From contig JARFIY010000254.1 of assembly GCA_036346155.1 (NCBI GenBank), forward strand, positions 16,944,001 through 17,008,000: a stretch of 64,000 bases of DNA, written 5' to 3'. Below the pieces are notes generated by a model that saw only the letters and a program-made list of their open reading frames with translations, searched no databases and was not told the DNA's origin. A program made the position numbers and the translations under genes. Numbering within the stretch: the first letter of the stretch is position 1; every line of letters starts with the position of its first letter. This DNA is from Sinelater perroti (Eukaryota; Arthropoda; Insecta; Coleoptera; Elateridae). Positions 1 through 11,535 of this stretch are shown in pieces.

Positions 1-63
1 GGAGTTGATCTGGCTACATTGGAATACCCTCACTACAGTCCGGACTTATCGGTTCAGATTCGG
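1..63 (+). pseudogene. mariner-like transposase fragment (C-terminal catalytic motif)
   Basis: The first bases translate in one frame to a short peptide ending in HYSPDL, the signature before the last catalytic aspartate of mariner transposases (usually PPYSPDLAPSD). The match stops right after SPDL, so only about 20 codons survive and the rest lies outside the window or has decayed. No inverted repeat was seen. Family assignment rests on this single motif. Confidence 0.5.
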
Positions 64-1880
64 TGCAGATCATGCTTTGGTATCATTCGAAAAATTAACG
101 CATTTTTTCATAGCTGCGTTTTTCCTGTCAGCACAAACATATTTTTTACCCTCTCAAGTTTATATTGTCGCATGAAAACTTTAAGTATCACGCCTTTTTT
201 ATGATTTTTTGCCTTTAGATTTGAAAGTTTGACGAGTATTTACTTTCAAAATTTATTCAAAAATTTTTGGTGCTGTGCTTAGGTTACTTTAGAACCTAAG
301 TCGTACAAACTTAGATGTTGCTTGATATCACATTTCGCTTGCAGGGTTCACTTCTTTGTCTGGGTGTGCTGATAGTTTACAAATAGATCTATGAATTTTA
401 AATATTTACCGTCCAAATTTCATAAAAGTTACTTTTACTAAATACTACGTTACGATTGATATTCACTTGATTTTTCTTCTTTAGGTATTAACTAGTCAGG
501 TGCGTCAAAAACATTCTGTCCGTTTTAATTTTCCTTTTCTATCGTAATTTCATAGATCAACTAAAAAGGAATGTTTACTGGACACTATTACCTTTATGTG
601 GTAGTTTAAAGTAGTAAAAACTATCACTTAGGCCTTATTTTGTCGTTTGAATTAAACTTCTTTTTCCCATCGGTTTTAGAGTCTCTTCTAGCCTTTTTAG
701 TATAAATTTCTCTTTTTATTTGCTATGGCTACTACACATCTGTGGTCAGAAAAGTATTTTATATTAGTGAAGTTTACTTTTTAACCAATTTAAACCTGAG
801 CTGTTTTCAGAGTTATTTTCATCATTTGGTTGAATTTTGATTGGGGTAAATTTGACATTCTTCGATGGAATTTCTCTAAAAGAAAATTCTCCTACGAATA
901 ATCCACGGGAGACTGCAATAGTGTGTACAATAGCCAAATAAACTCAGCAATGACACAACCAATAGATTGGTGTTGGTATATTTGATAACATAGCCAGACA
1001 ATGAAGGACAATCAGACAAAAACATATTGAGGTTTATGTCAAAAACTTTGATTTGCTTTCTTTTCTTGTGGTTCAGTTACAGTTGATTCGAAAAAGCTCT
1101 ATCAATCCTCCTCCCCTCACTCTTGGTTCTTTTCTCCCGCCAACATTCTAGAAAAAGTTTTAGCCATTCTTTAATCAAGTTATAAATTAAATTGCTGCTA
1201 ACTATAGCGTAAAAATACAGAAAAGACTTTTATGCGGTCACCTAGTCAAACCAGAAGTGTTAACACTGAACACTTCTTGATCATATCGAGTCCATATTCG
1301 AAGGAGTTATTACTGGTGATTGCATCTTATTATATATATAGTTCTTTAACAAATTATATTAATTAATATACATAATAACGAAATAAAAAGTTAGTCATTT
1401 TTATTTTAATTATTAACCCAAACGCTGATGAGACTCACAAAAATTTGTTGGATCTACAACCCACCGCGTCAAGTTTGCATTGCAGCCATAAATTATTGAA
1501 GGTGGTCTGCATTGTTGCGCACATCTATCGCGCTTACATCACACAAATTTCAAAGTTTAATTTCTGTAAGAAGTTTTTTCTAACATCTAAGTAAGGCGGT
1601 TAGAGTATTTTTGTAATTTTGACACAGCTACCTGAGGAAATAGAAAATGTTTAACGAGCTCATAAACTGTTATCCTCGGTTTAAGCGGTAAAAGATCATG
1701 TCTTTGCTTGGATAAGGTGGGTCCATCTTTGTAGGTTTAGAAGAAATCGATCCTCCAAAGGCCAATTCAGACAAACTGCCTCCAATCGATGAGAACTGTA
1801 TTTATTTTTATTTGATAATTCCTGAGTACACCTGTACAGCGCTCTGTACAGTTTAAATTTTTACCCTCCCCCCTCTTACC
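64..1880. other. AT-rich intergenic DNA, nothing recognised
   Basis: No coding frame, repeat or regulatory signature could be supported here. There is a short AT run near 1,330-1,375, and otherwise ordinary AT-rich sequence. Confidence 0.5.
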
Positions 1881-2640
1881 ATTTTTAACTGCCACGATTA
1901 TGTGTTATATCAGGTGGGAAGTTTAGTAACAATGTTACACTACTGCGCCTATATTATACAATTGTTATAAAATGTTATACAGAAGAGTTAATGGAAGAAT
2001 ATATTTTGTCAATAGAACACTAGTAGAGACAAAATTTTGGAAGTTAATGCAATTGCAAGTCCAATTCAAGATAAACAATTAAAATAACATAGGCAGATCT
2101 GTAGAAAACTGATAAATAAATTAACAAAAATAATTGGAAAGCAGGAGGCAAAGAGAAAACAACTTAGTAAGATTAGCTGTGAGCAGAAAATCGCTTAAAA
2201 TTTGGATAGAAAAACTTACATAACGGAAGTCAACTGAAAATTGGCACTCATTACTCATAAATAATTCAATAAAGAAGAAAATAAAGACCACAAATCAATG
2301 AAATAGGTTAGAAGAGCCAACAAAACTTATTATGCAAATGAAAATTACCAACAAGAAAAATAAACATAAAGTCATGCACATTACAACAAAGGCATTAGCG
2401 GAAAAAAACAACTAAAATAACACATTGGAACATATAAATTGGAAACAAGATTATCTACAAAATAATAAAAGAATTAAAGGTGCGATAGAGATAAAGAATT
2501 TGAAAAGGGAGATGGAGTATCAAAACAGAAAGAATAACCCAAGGATAATTCAGCTCAAAGTTGAATTTTAACAAAGAAATAATGATTGGTAAATGAGACA
2601 GCAAAGTCAATCAATGGAGTCCATAGAACAGAAAAAACAG
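1881..2640 (+). repeat. A-rich stretch, probably decayed LINE coding strand
   Basis: The plus strand is strongly A-rich and T-poor, and lacks any open frame. This composition is typical of the sense strand of RTE-like LINEs, and the stretch runs directly into the LINE 3'-tail array that follows. No conserved reverse transcriptase motif could be read, so the assignment is inferred from composition and position only. Confidence 0.3.
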
Positions 2641-3420
2641 AAGAAAACCACAGATGAACTAGCTTGATGACATCGGAGAACGCTAGAGATTGGAATTGAG
2701 AACACTGAAAAACTTTGAAAAAGATCTACCTGCTAAGTTGAACTGAAGAAAGTTAAAGAGAAAGAGAGAGGGGGGATGTTAGATGGGTTCAAATAAATAC
2801 AAACCAAGCATTATGGTCCAGCAACAGGAAAATGTTTACATAACATATATGTTTTAATATTTTTATTTGAGTTTTTAGTCTTCAGATACGCTTACAGCTC
2901 TTTGCTATACATTTAGTTTCTAAGAATACTACCAAATCAAACTAGTCAAACTGTACCTTTATACACGTTCGTAATTGGTCAACAATTTGCAACAAAACTT
3001 GCTATACAGTGCACTAACTTAAAGAAAAAAATTTGTTGACCTTTGCGTTCAATACAATGATAGATCTATAACGTGATGATCCTACTAACTAGAATGGATC
3101 TTGTTTTGGTAGGTAAGAGAATAATTTATGCTCGAATTAAATAAAAAAAAAACTCATTTGGGGGACGATTATGGTTGCTTTGGCTTGAGAAAATAAGGGT
3201 TTTTTCAGCCTCAAACCAGTTACCCCACGTGGTCGGCCCGTATAGCAAATTGCCCTTTGTTAACAAGAGGGGAAGCGTCTTGTTCTAAAAAAGTGTAAGG
3301 GAGGAAGTTCAAGACACAACATCGCAGGATAAAATTTTTCTTTTTGAGTAGAAATGCTGAATACAAAAATGGGAAAAGGAGCGATCAAGGTACTGCTCAA
3401 ATCATTTGAAAATAACTACA

Positions 3421-3457
3421 TTTTAATTTAATTTAATTAAATTTAATTTAATTAAAC
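3421..3457. repeat. AATTT/AATTA microsatellite, partly palindromic
   Basis: Short tandem runs of TTTAA and TTAAATT units lie directly before the marker of one LINE-tail copy. Part of the run is self-complementary. Confidence 0.7.
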
Positions 3458-3889
3458 GGACGCACTGCACCAAAAGTTACAAGACAATCAATAATTGTCG
3501 TGATGTCAACCATTTTTCTATAGAATGTTTCCAGTAATAAGACCAATAGAATGAAGACCAATGACATGGAAGGAGAAAAAGGAAATGACTACAATTGTGC
3601 TGGGTTGATGACATAAAGAGAGCTGAAATGAAAACAGGCGGCACTGGACCGAGAACAATGGAAAACCTTGTCTTAAAATAGATGGAAGAAAGTTAAAGGG
3701 AAAAAGTAAGGAAAGGAAAGAAAAAAAGTGATGTTAGGACTAAAAGAAATAAACATCAAATATGGTAGAGGAACAGTTTTTTTTATTTGATTTATGATCG
3801 CCAAATGTTGCCAAAAAGTGGACTGTATAGTAATTTTAAATTTAAAATTAAAAGAACTTCAAACAAAAGCTAAAGCTAAAAACACTAAC

Positions 3890-4380
3890 CTGTGGAAACG
3901 GTGCTTTTCCGCAAAAATCGGTTCCCTGTGCTGCTGGTCCTGAGGTTTCCAGGAAGAGGATATAAAGGTGTGGGTGAAAAGATAGGACAGGTTACCCTAA
4001 CTTCACAGCGGGGCCGATCAGTAGCGTCTTTCCTGGTGCAAAAGTTTCTTTTTCGTTCCTTGCCGAGTCAGAGCAAAGAAAAAAATGGACTGAGTTTTAC
4101 CGGCAAAAATTTCAACCCCCAAATGCAATCGGGAAACAAAAGGACCTCCGGGAAGGGGTTCATTTGGTCGGCAAAATATCGGATTTCGTCACAAAATTGG
4201 CTTTTATCAAAACGGCCTCGCAGAAAATGAATATTTCTGCTGCCAATCAAACACGCCGGCGAACTCTCGGTCAAAACGCGGATAATTTAAAGCCGGTCGC
4301 CCGCTTTCTAAACGGTCACAAACTAAATTCAAAACGAAGCCAAAAGACCTAGGCAAGGGCCAGGCAGCCAAGGCGAAGCT
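3890..4380. other. GC-richer island inside the LINE-tail array
   Basis: This block has visibly higher GC than its surroundings and interrupts the repeat array. Overlapping open stretches occur in several frames (for example 3892-4230 plus and 4068-4274 minus), but none shows a recognisable domain and none is clearly preferred. It could be a conserved noncoding (regulatory) element, an unrecognised exon or another insertion. Only a cross-species comparison would decide. Confidence 0.3.
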
Positions 4381-6620
4381 CGACCAGACTATGCTTTTTA
4401 GATTAATTATTATTTTATAAGTTAAAAATCAGAACATTTTCTATGTCATACTAACGTTTAGAGGAAATTTTTATCTTTGAGTTGATTAATATAATAGTAG
4501 ATGTTTAGCATTTTAATAATTTAAATTGATGCACTGTACCAAAAAGATAGTCAAGCAAAAATAATCATAATATTAATTGTTTTTCTATGGGGCGTTCTTA
4601 GTAATAATAATAAAGAGAAAAAGAGGTTACGTTGGGTTGATTATATCAACAAAGTTACAGCACTGGGGTGTATGTGGGAGTAAAGGACTTTGAAAGGGTT
4701 TATGTTTTAAGATAAATAAATAAAAGTTAGAGAAACAAAGGAGAAAGGAAGATATTTGATGGACTAAAAGAAATAAAAATCGAGTAATTACTTAACGTAT
4801 ATGATTTTTAGTTTTTACTTTTTATTTGATCTATGTATCAATGGAGGCTAAGGCACGAAAGGAAAAGAAGGAGACTACAGTAGAGATGGCTTGATGACGT
4901 GAAGAGATCCGGTATAATGAAATAAATGCTGATGGCAAAAATAGAAAAATAAAAGACTTTGGAGAAAATATATGTTAAGATGAATAAAAAACGGAAAGAG
5001 AGCGAAGATGTTAGTTTTTTGAGTTGACCAAACCCTAACTATTTTTTTTAATTATTTGACCAATCAAAAATGTATATAAAAACTTCCTGTTCATCGTGCT
5101 AGCATTAAGAGAAGATTATTTTATCTTCCGTCTAATAACACAATAATTTAAATGGACTAAACCAAATTGTCATAGGCAAAAATCGTTGTCATGTTAATAA
5201 TTTTCTATAGGATGTTTTCAGCAATAATAAGTAGATTGATTACAAAATAGACCAATGGAAATGATGGCATCGAGGAGAAAGAGAAGAAGACGACAAATAC
5301 TGGGACTGGGATAGAACAATAGAAAGCCTTAGAAGACCTATGTAAGTGTATGTTCTAAGATAAATGGAAAGTTAAAAAAGAGATGGGTGAATAGAGATAT
5401 TCAATAAACTAAAAGAGATGCTAGTATGCTTTTGTTTTTTTGCCTGATCTACAAAGATTAGTCTTTACATGCGCTTATAATTATTTGGAATACATCGATG
5501 GAAGAAGACTTTAGTAAACTAAAATGGATACGGACAGCAAAAGACCAGAAACAATAGATAATTTTGGAAGAGGCTTATTTTCTATAATATGACTGGAAGA
5601 AAGTTAAAAAGAAGGAAAGGAGTAAAGAGTAAAGTTAAACGGACCAAAAAGAGAATTATTGCTTATGTATGTTTTAGTTGTTTTTTACTTGATCTACAAA
5701 GTTTACTCTTCGACATACATTTACCTTCCAATGAAACTGCTAGCGTTGTCCAAACTCTACCTTTAGGTCTGTTCTTATTTTTTATTGCTCTATACTATGC
5801 TAATATTAAGAAAAAAATTGTTTATTGCGTGTAATACAATGACGATCCTAAGAACTTGAATGAATATTTTGCAGCAAAAAGAAAGAGAAAAACATTTAAC
5901 CTGGCAATGTTAACCAAACTATACCTTTTCAGGGCTCTTCTTATTTTTTTGCAAGTCAAAAATAAAGACCTAAATTTACATTACATTATATTATCATTGA
6001 CATAATCGAATTTTAACCAAAAGGTAAAAATTATTATATTTATGTAGGGCATTTTTGATAATAATAAATTAACAAAATCGACAAATGGGAGCAATGACAT
6101 GGAAAGAAAAAGAAAATGACTGATTATATCGACAAATTTGATAAATGCGGACGTCAAAAAATTTGGAACAATGAAAGGCCTTGGAAGAGGCCTAAGTTCT
6201 AAGATAAATAAAGGAAATTTAGAGAAAAGGGGGAGAAATGTATTAGATGAACTAGGAAAAATAAAAATCAAGTAATATGGCTCAGAAACAAAAGAATGAT
6301 TACATAACTTGTATGTATTGTCTTTACTTTATTTATCAAGATTTCGCCTTAACTGCATTTTAACGAAACTATCAATGTTGGATAAGTTGTACTTTTTAAC
6401 CTGTCCTTGTTTTTTGTGTTTCTGATTATTTGGCAAGTCAAAGATGTGCACTACAACGTTCTCTATATTAAGAGAACCTTTTTTGGTCTTTGCGTTAAAT
6501 ATATAAAAGTCATGGGATATACAAGCAAAACTCGCTATGATGTTCGATGATTTCCTATACATAATTTCAGTATTTAGAGATAGAAATCCAATACCATTTT
6601 GCAACAATTAAAAATCCTGG

Positions 6621-7555
6621 AGTAAAAACTAACATAAATAGAAATAATTTGATTGAAAGAAAAATATTATTGTGCATTGTATTTAAGGTATGCAATATTT
6701 CTACAATTGTTGTTGGCAGGTGTTTACATTACAACCAGTTGCGCCCAGCGATAAACTGGTAGATGTGAGAGTCAAGGTTAAACCATGTTTACGGTAGAAA
6801 ACCTCAGGCTTGGCAACTGAAGCAGGGAAACTAGTCCTATAACTTTCTTGTTAGACCTTGTATACTCAACATGATATGTAGTCCATCTTTATTTCCGCCT
6901 GTTTTCAACAGAAGTTGCGTTATAAAATTTTTTTGTTCAATAAGCTTATCATTTATTGGATAATTTAATAGCGGCTGCATTGCATAACGCACGTCATGTG
7001 CATTCTAGCAGTTACACATACTTATCCAACCTGTCTAGCAGCTTTCGATGCGTCTTGATGAATATTTTAATAGTTCGTCCAAGATTTCTATTTAATATTT
7101 TAACCACGTTTATCGAGTATACAAGGCAGCATCAAAAAGTTCCTGGTACTCTTTGCTTTGGATTTTTAAATTTTAATTTATTTTAATGTTATTTTTTATT
7201 TTTATTTACAATTGCACAAAAATGGTGTTTTTTAATTGCTCAAAAACTGTTTGATTGGTTAAATTTAAGATAAAAAGTAAAATTATCTTAACAAGCATAC
7301 AGGAAGTACGAAACAAACTGAATCGATTTGGAAATAGTGAAGGAAGGGGTGGTGACGGTCTAAATAGAATTTTTGTATTAGTTTAATTTTATAGTGATCA
7401 ATAAAAACATTGAATAGCGTTTTTTTATGATTTATAGTTGCTGGGAGTTATAAATTTTCTTTTCTAAAAACAATAAAAAAGGTTGTGTTAGAGAGAGATA
7501 GTTCTAAAAAATTGTGTATGGATTAGATTGAATTTCATTCTCTTCCCAATTATCT
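6621..7555. other. AT-rich intergenic DNA, nothing recognised
   Basis: No coding, RNA or repeat feature could be supported in this interval. Confidence 0.5.
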
Positions 7556-8830
7556 GATGATTGCAATAGCGCCGCTGCCTGTTCAGGGCGATACGGTAAT
7601 GACAGCCCAACTGTTAGTCATCGGCGCCGCGCGGCCAAAGGTTGTGATGAGATGGGAACAGATTTGGCTAGCATATACTCTAGAGTAATATTATTGGCCA
7701 TTATGAATGTACAACCAAGTGTTGGGCGAATGTTGACGTGCTGCGGCGTATAATGTGGTTGGTGTTGCGAAACTGCACACGGTTATACACCACCGACCAC
7801 CCTCTCGCCGTCGCTCGCGCGCTAATGACGAGGGAAAATTAGATGCAGCCCGAAATTTATCGCTGGCCGCTACTTGTTGACAAAATCGATTTTGGCGCAT
7901 TAGCCAGCCTTTTCTAGTTTCTACTGAAGTTTAATTTGCAGCAGCGCTTTCATGGATGAAAAGTGATTTGACAAAATTATAACCACATTACACAGTTGGG
8001 AATCCGCAAGATCTCCCCGCTCCCAGCGCGGTCGGAGTGGGGAAAACATCAAGGCCAAGGCAGCCTGCAGTCTCAGTACTTTATTGCCCGGCCCCGTGTT
8101 GCCGTAGCTGTGCTCGTGGGCAGCTGTGATTACAGAAGACAAATAAACGGCCGGAATTATCGACAATTAACGATAACCGGCCGGCAAAAAGTTATCTTAT
8201 TTATAATTATCCCCGAAAGCAATCGGAAGGGACATGAAAGCAAACCACTCATTTAAATGCGCTTTTTGTGCATCGGCCACTTTTGGCGAATCGATACCGA
8301 TAACGAACCATATCTCTTAATTAATAACGCGCGCCCGCTTTCTAATTTCGTACTTAACGCTGCTCGTTAATGCCGGGGTTAGGGCAGATGGATCGGCGAT
8401 TTGACGTCGCCATATATAAGGCTGTGAGAAAGGGGCCCGGCCGGGCGCTCGAGTGGAGTGTAAACACTGTTGCACCTGACCGACATAATTGAGCTAAGCT
8501 CGCCTGCTATCGTCGCTAAATATCCCCTAATTTATTATTAATGCGCACGCATCCTAATTAATTACGCAATTACACATATCTCGGAGCCTTCCAGCCGAGC
8601 TGTCGTAAACCCTGGTACAACACGAACGAATTATTCCCTGAATAATTCAAGCGCCCAATGAGGCATTTTATCCGCCGATCTCGGCGGCACGCAACGAATT
8701 AATTGCCGCAAATCAGAATTAAAATTTCGGCGGTCTGTGCGAAACGCGGGATGTCCGATTCGAATTTATGGCGAAAATGTCGCCTCGTTAGTCCTTTGAT
8801 GGGCAAAACGGTGGGTTTGGTATGCTGAAA
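7556..8830. promoter_or_regulatory. GC-richer island with homeodomain-type motifs; candidate cis-regulatory region
   Basis: A block of over 1 kb has much higher GC and CpG content than its flanks, with many TAATTA/AATTAAT sites between 8300 and 8710. It contains no convincing long coding frame and no transposon motif. In insect genomes with decayed repeat-rich intergenic DNA, islands like this are often conserved enhancers or promoters. That reading is inference from composition and motif content. Confidence 0.35.
8411..8422 (+). promoter_or_regulatory. possible TATA box
   Basis: TATATAAG occurs here within the GC-richer island, followed by a GC-rich run of about 30 bases. No coding exon can be assigned downstream, so this is only a weak candidate core promoter. 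Confidence 0.2.
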
Positions 8831-8984
8831 ATCCACGTTCAACCAAAAACAATTAGCGAGTCCACGTGGCGTGGTTTCTATTTCTTATGATAGGTAACAC
8901 TTCTTTCGAGGATAATTTCTTGTCTATTTGGAAGGCAGAGGTGGTTGAGAATCACTTCGTTGGTGACGTAGAATTTTAGATGAA

Positions 8985-9644
8985 ATGGCGTCAACGTTGC
9001 GAATTCCATTGTGGAACGCTAACAGTCTTACAACCCATATGCCAAATATGGCATATAATAACATTTCCACAGCTATGAAAAGTAGACATTTCACTCATAC
9101 CAGAATCCCATACAATACCAAGAACCGCAATAAAAGTACCATACTATTCTGCGTACTTCTCTAATCATCCAATCATGAAAAATTCGATTGCACAGTATGT
9201 GTACTTTAACCTTGCCAAAGATAAAATTTAAAGTAGAAACTCAGTTTTGTCCGTTTGTAATTGCAGCGATATAGAGTTCACCAAGATACTCTATCATCAT
9301 TGCAGAATACGAAGAGTTCTTTCAATTTCTTGAGAAAAAGTTTATTGTAAATGAGAATTAGAACGACAACATGCGATGTGGGAAGATTAATAAATCCCAA
9401 AGGACAATATCTAAAAGACACTCATTGCAGTCTTAACTATCTTTTTACTAGTGACAACTTATTGGGCGACCAATCCAAACAAACTACCGGATTTCCTCGA
9501 CTTTGCAGTTGTAGCATTACAGGTACTTACCTCTAAGCAGAGCGTTAGTTACGATATATCTTCCGACCACTCAGAAATAATAATCGTCGTGAGCACAACT
9601 ATTATCTCTAAACTTGTTCTCCTAAGATTTTGTTCTAAATTTAG
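8985..9644 (+). pseudogene. jockey-like LINE, endonuclease domain (5' half, split by a mariner)
   Basis: Translation in shifting frames gives the order of a jockey-clade ORF2 endonuclease. A start at 8985 leads into LRIPLWNANSL (usual WNANGL). PPRY-type SPRYSIIIAEYEEFFQFL lies near 9275-9330. GRLINPKGQYL follows near 9380, and NPNKLPDFLDFAVV near 9465-9510. SYDISSDHSEIIIVVSTT near 9550-9600 carries the SDH catalytic motif. There are several stops and frameshifts, and the usual GGD(Y/F)NAKH motif is broken. The frame ends exactly where the mariner begins; the reverse transcriptase part resumes beyond it. Assignment to the jockey family is firm, but the element is dead. Confidence 0.8.
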
Positions 9645-10868
9645 TAGTTGAGGTTACTTTCAAAATCAACTGGAACAGTCTGCGCATTGCGCTATTGCGC
9701 AGCTTCCCCACCATAGCATCTCTCACTCCCTAGTCCAAGACATCAGTTAGAGCTAAGCTGCAGCCCCATTAACATGGCCTGCATGACTGATTCTCCCGCC
9801 AAGTACGAGTTGCGCAGTGTTATTCGTTTTCAACAGATAGAAGGAAATAGCGCAGCAGAAATTCATCGCAGACTGAGCTGAGTTTATGGTGTAAACTTTA
9901 TGAGTGCGGGAATGATGCAGGAAATTTAAAGATGGCCAAACTCATGTTCGTAATAAAGGTGGATAAGGACGCAAGTCTGTCGCTAGTGAAGACTTTGTTC
10001 AGCGAGTTGACCAAGTGATTCGATAGAGACGTAGGTTTGCCATTAGTGAATTGTATGTAGAATTTTCAAACATTTTAAAGTCAGATCTGAACACTACCGA
10101 AAACTTTGTACACGTTGGGTTCCCAAAATGTTGTCTGAGGACCACAAAAAACGGCATATGATATCAGCTTTAGCCTTTCTCACATGTTACGCTGATGAGA
10201 GGGAAGAGTTTTTAAAATCAATTCTCACATGAGATGAAACTTATTTTTTTATGGTAATCCAGAATCGAAAGAACAAATATAAACAATGAATACACGCAAA
10301 CTTCCCGAACAAATCCAGAAAGTTCAAACAAACGTTTAAGGAAGACCATGGCAACCATTTTCTGGGATCAGGAAGGTGTGCTGCTCATGAAGTTTATGGA
10401 GCCGGAGATATTACGTCGACTGCGGACAGCCATTCAGAACAAAAGAAGAGGCATGTTGTCTTCTGGAATTGCTTTGATACATGACAACGCACAACCGCAT
10501 ACTGCTGTGGTAACCAAACAGCTTCTTGGAGAATTTTAATGGGTAGTGTTCGATCACCCGATGTACAGTCCAGACCTGGCACCAAGTAACTTTCACCTTT
10601 TCCGAGAAATTTGTAAGGACAGCACTTCTACACCAACGAAGAGTTTCGAAATACCGCAGAAATCTATTTCACCAAGCTGGTGGCAACCTTCTGTGAAGAG
10701 GGTATTGAAAAACTCATCCACCGGCATGACAAATGTCTCGATATTCACGGTGACTATAGGGAAAAGTAACATTGATTGTACTTTACTCTTGGTAATAAAA
10801 CCGTTTTGTTATTTACACTTGTCTTTAATTATTGCCCCACCGAAAGTTGAAAAAATAGCCATTTGCTA
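9645..10868 (+). mobile_element. mariner-like element inserted in a jockey LINE (MLE-1)
   Basis: The boundaries come from a match to the ends of another mariner in this window (45426-46060). The left end reads TA then GTTGAGGTTACTTTCAAAAT. The right end, read in reverse, is TA, GCAAATGG, CTATTTTTTCAAC. Both resemble the TGAGGGCTATTTTTTTCAA terminus of the other copy. TA dinucleotides at both edges fit the usual mariner target duplication. Jockey coding sequence lies on both sides, so this is a nested insertion and younger than the LINE. The exact end bases are uncertain by a few nucleotides. Confidence 0.7.
9774..10769 (+). pseudogene. mariner transposase, inactivated
   Basis: It starts at an ATG followed by TDSPAKYELRSVIRFQQ. 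The N-terminal helix-turn-helix text EGNSAAEIHRRLS is clear, then a stop interrupts. GGQGRKSVASEDFVQRVDQ fragments near 9955-10020 belong to the second DNA-binding part. The catalytic domain shows MATIFWDQEGV (10348) and IHDNAQPHTAV (about 10480), which keeps the second catalytic aspartate. MYSPDLAPSNFHLF lies near 10561. In the family the last motif reads APSDxHLF, so the third catalytic aspartate is replaced by asparagine. The frame ends with DKCLDIHGDYREK-type text at 10767-10769. Multiple stops and frameshifts make it nonfunctional. Confidence 0.85.
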
Positions 10869-11535
10869 TAGGATATTCCATGGAAGGCTACACCAATCAT
10901 AACAACAGTTCTAATTAAAATCAATAATATGCATGTTTGAGAGCTAGTTATTGAGCTAGACAAACATGGGAAAGAATTAGAAACGTACAAGACAAGACGC
11001 TGTATAATCGTTTTACTCATCGGTTGCACGCAATATTAAGAAACGCACGACGTGAAACATATAAGCAATATACCACAAAACTTTCGCCCGATGGCCACTC
11101 TGAATGAAAAGCCACGAAAAAATTAAAAAGTCGGGTCATAGTTGGATTAGGTCGAGTAAGGAAAGAGCAGATGATTGGTTTTTTACGACGCCATCACCTC
11201 AATCTAATCTTAAAGCTTTTCTCGACGCTTTCTGCCAACTTTCAGGTCCTCTGAAAGCGTTTTCCCAACTAAGGTCTGAAGACAAATACGACTTACCAAT
11301 TCTCGCAAAGCTCCTGGCTATGACTTAATCGTAGGAGACATACTTTAAAATCTTCCTAGAAGACTACCACGTACAACAGTATCTTGAGAGTGTTACTTCC
11401 TCATACAATTAAGGTTGCTCAAGTTATTATGCTTGTTAAGCCTGGTACAGGCCGATAAGCCTCCTCCCCCTTATGTCCAAAATTTTTGAGAAAAACTAAA
11501 TGATATAATTCCACTTTTCCAATTTGGCTTACCCA
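10869..11535 (+). pseudogene. jockey-like LINE, reverse transcriptase part (3' of the mariner insertion)
   Basis: This continues the jockey ORF2 after the mariner. WERIRNVQDKTLYNRFTHRL begins at 10967 and KLSPDGHSE follows near 11080, in the linker region. RSSKERADD lies near 11153. KAPGYDLI at 11307 is the jockey 'KAPGxD' motif, followed by NLPRR. VAQVIMLVKPGTG at 11414 and SKIFEK near 11473 are RT motifs. FQFGL near 11517 corresponds to the usual FGFR motif. Order and spacing are as expected, but frameshifts and stops are frequent. No confident YADD catalytic motif was found downstream, so the 3' end is truncated or too decayed to read. Confidence 0.8.

Larger units (their letters stand above)
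2641..6620 (+). repeat. Irregular array of diverged LINE 3' ends
   Basis: The same succession recurs: a weak peptide trace resembling the end of LINE ORF2 (WxDDI ... EQW..LEEAYVLR), a GAAGAAAGTTAAAG-like stretch, then GATGTTAGATGGACTAAAAG, then AAATAAAAATCAAGTA. Copies of the second marker lie near 2777, 3732, 4752, 5007 (partial), 5397, 5625 and 6239. A second marker, TTTTCTATAGGATGTTTTC with variants, recurs near 3517, 4585, 5203 and 6040. Spacing varies from about 230 to 1,020 bp, so this is not a regular satellite. Known LINE tails end in a WxDD...W tract, which supports the identification. The copies are heavily diverged and include indels. The array is interrupted by a GC-richer segment at 3890-4380. 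Confidence 0.5.

Noticed and set aside
3892..4230. 112-codon open frame in the GC-richer island
   Set aside because: Competing frames are open on both strands, the peptide is low in recognisable structure, and no splice or promoter context supports it.
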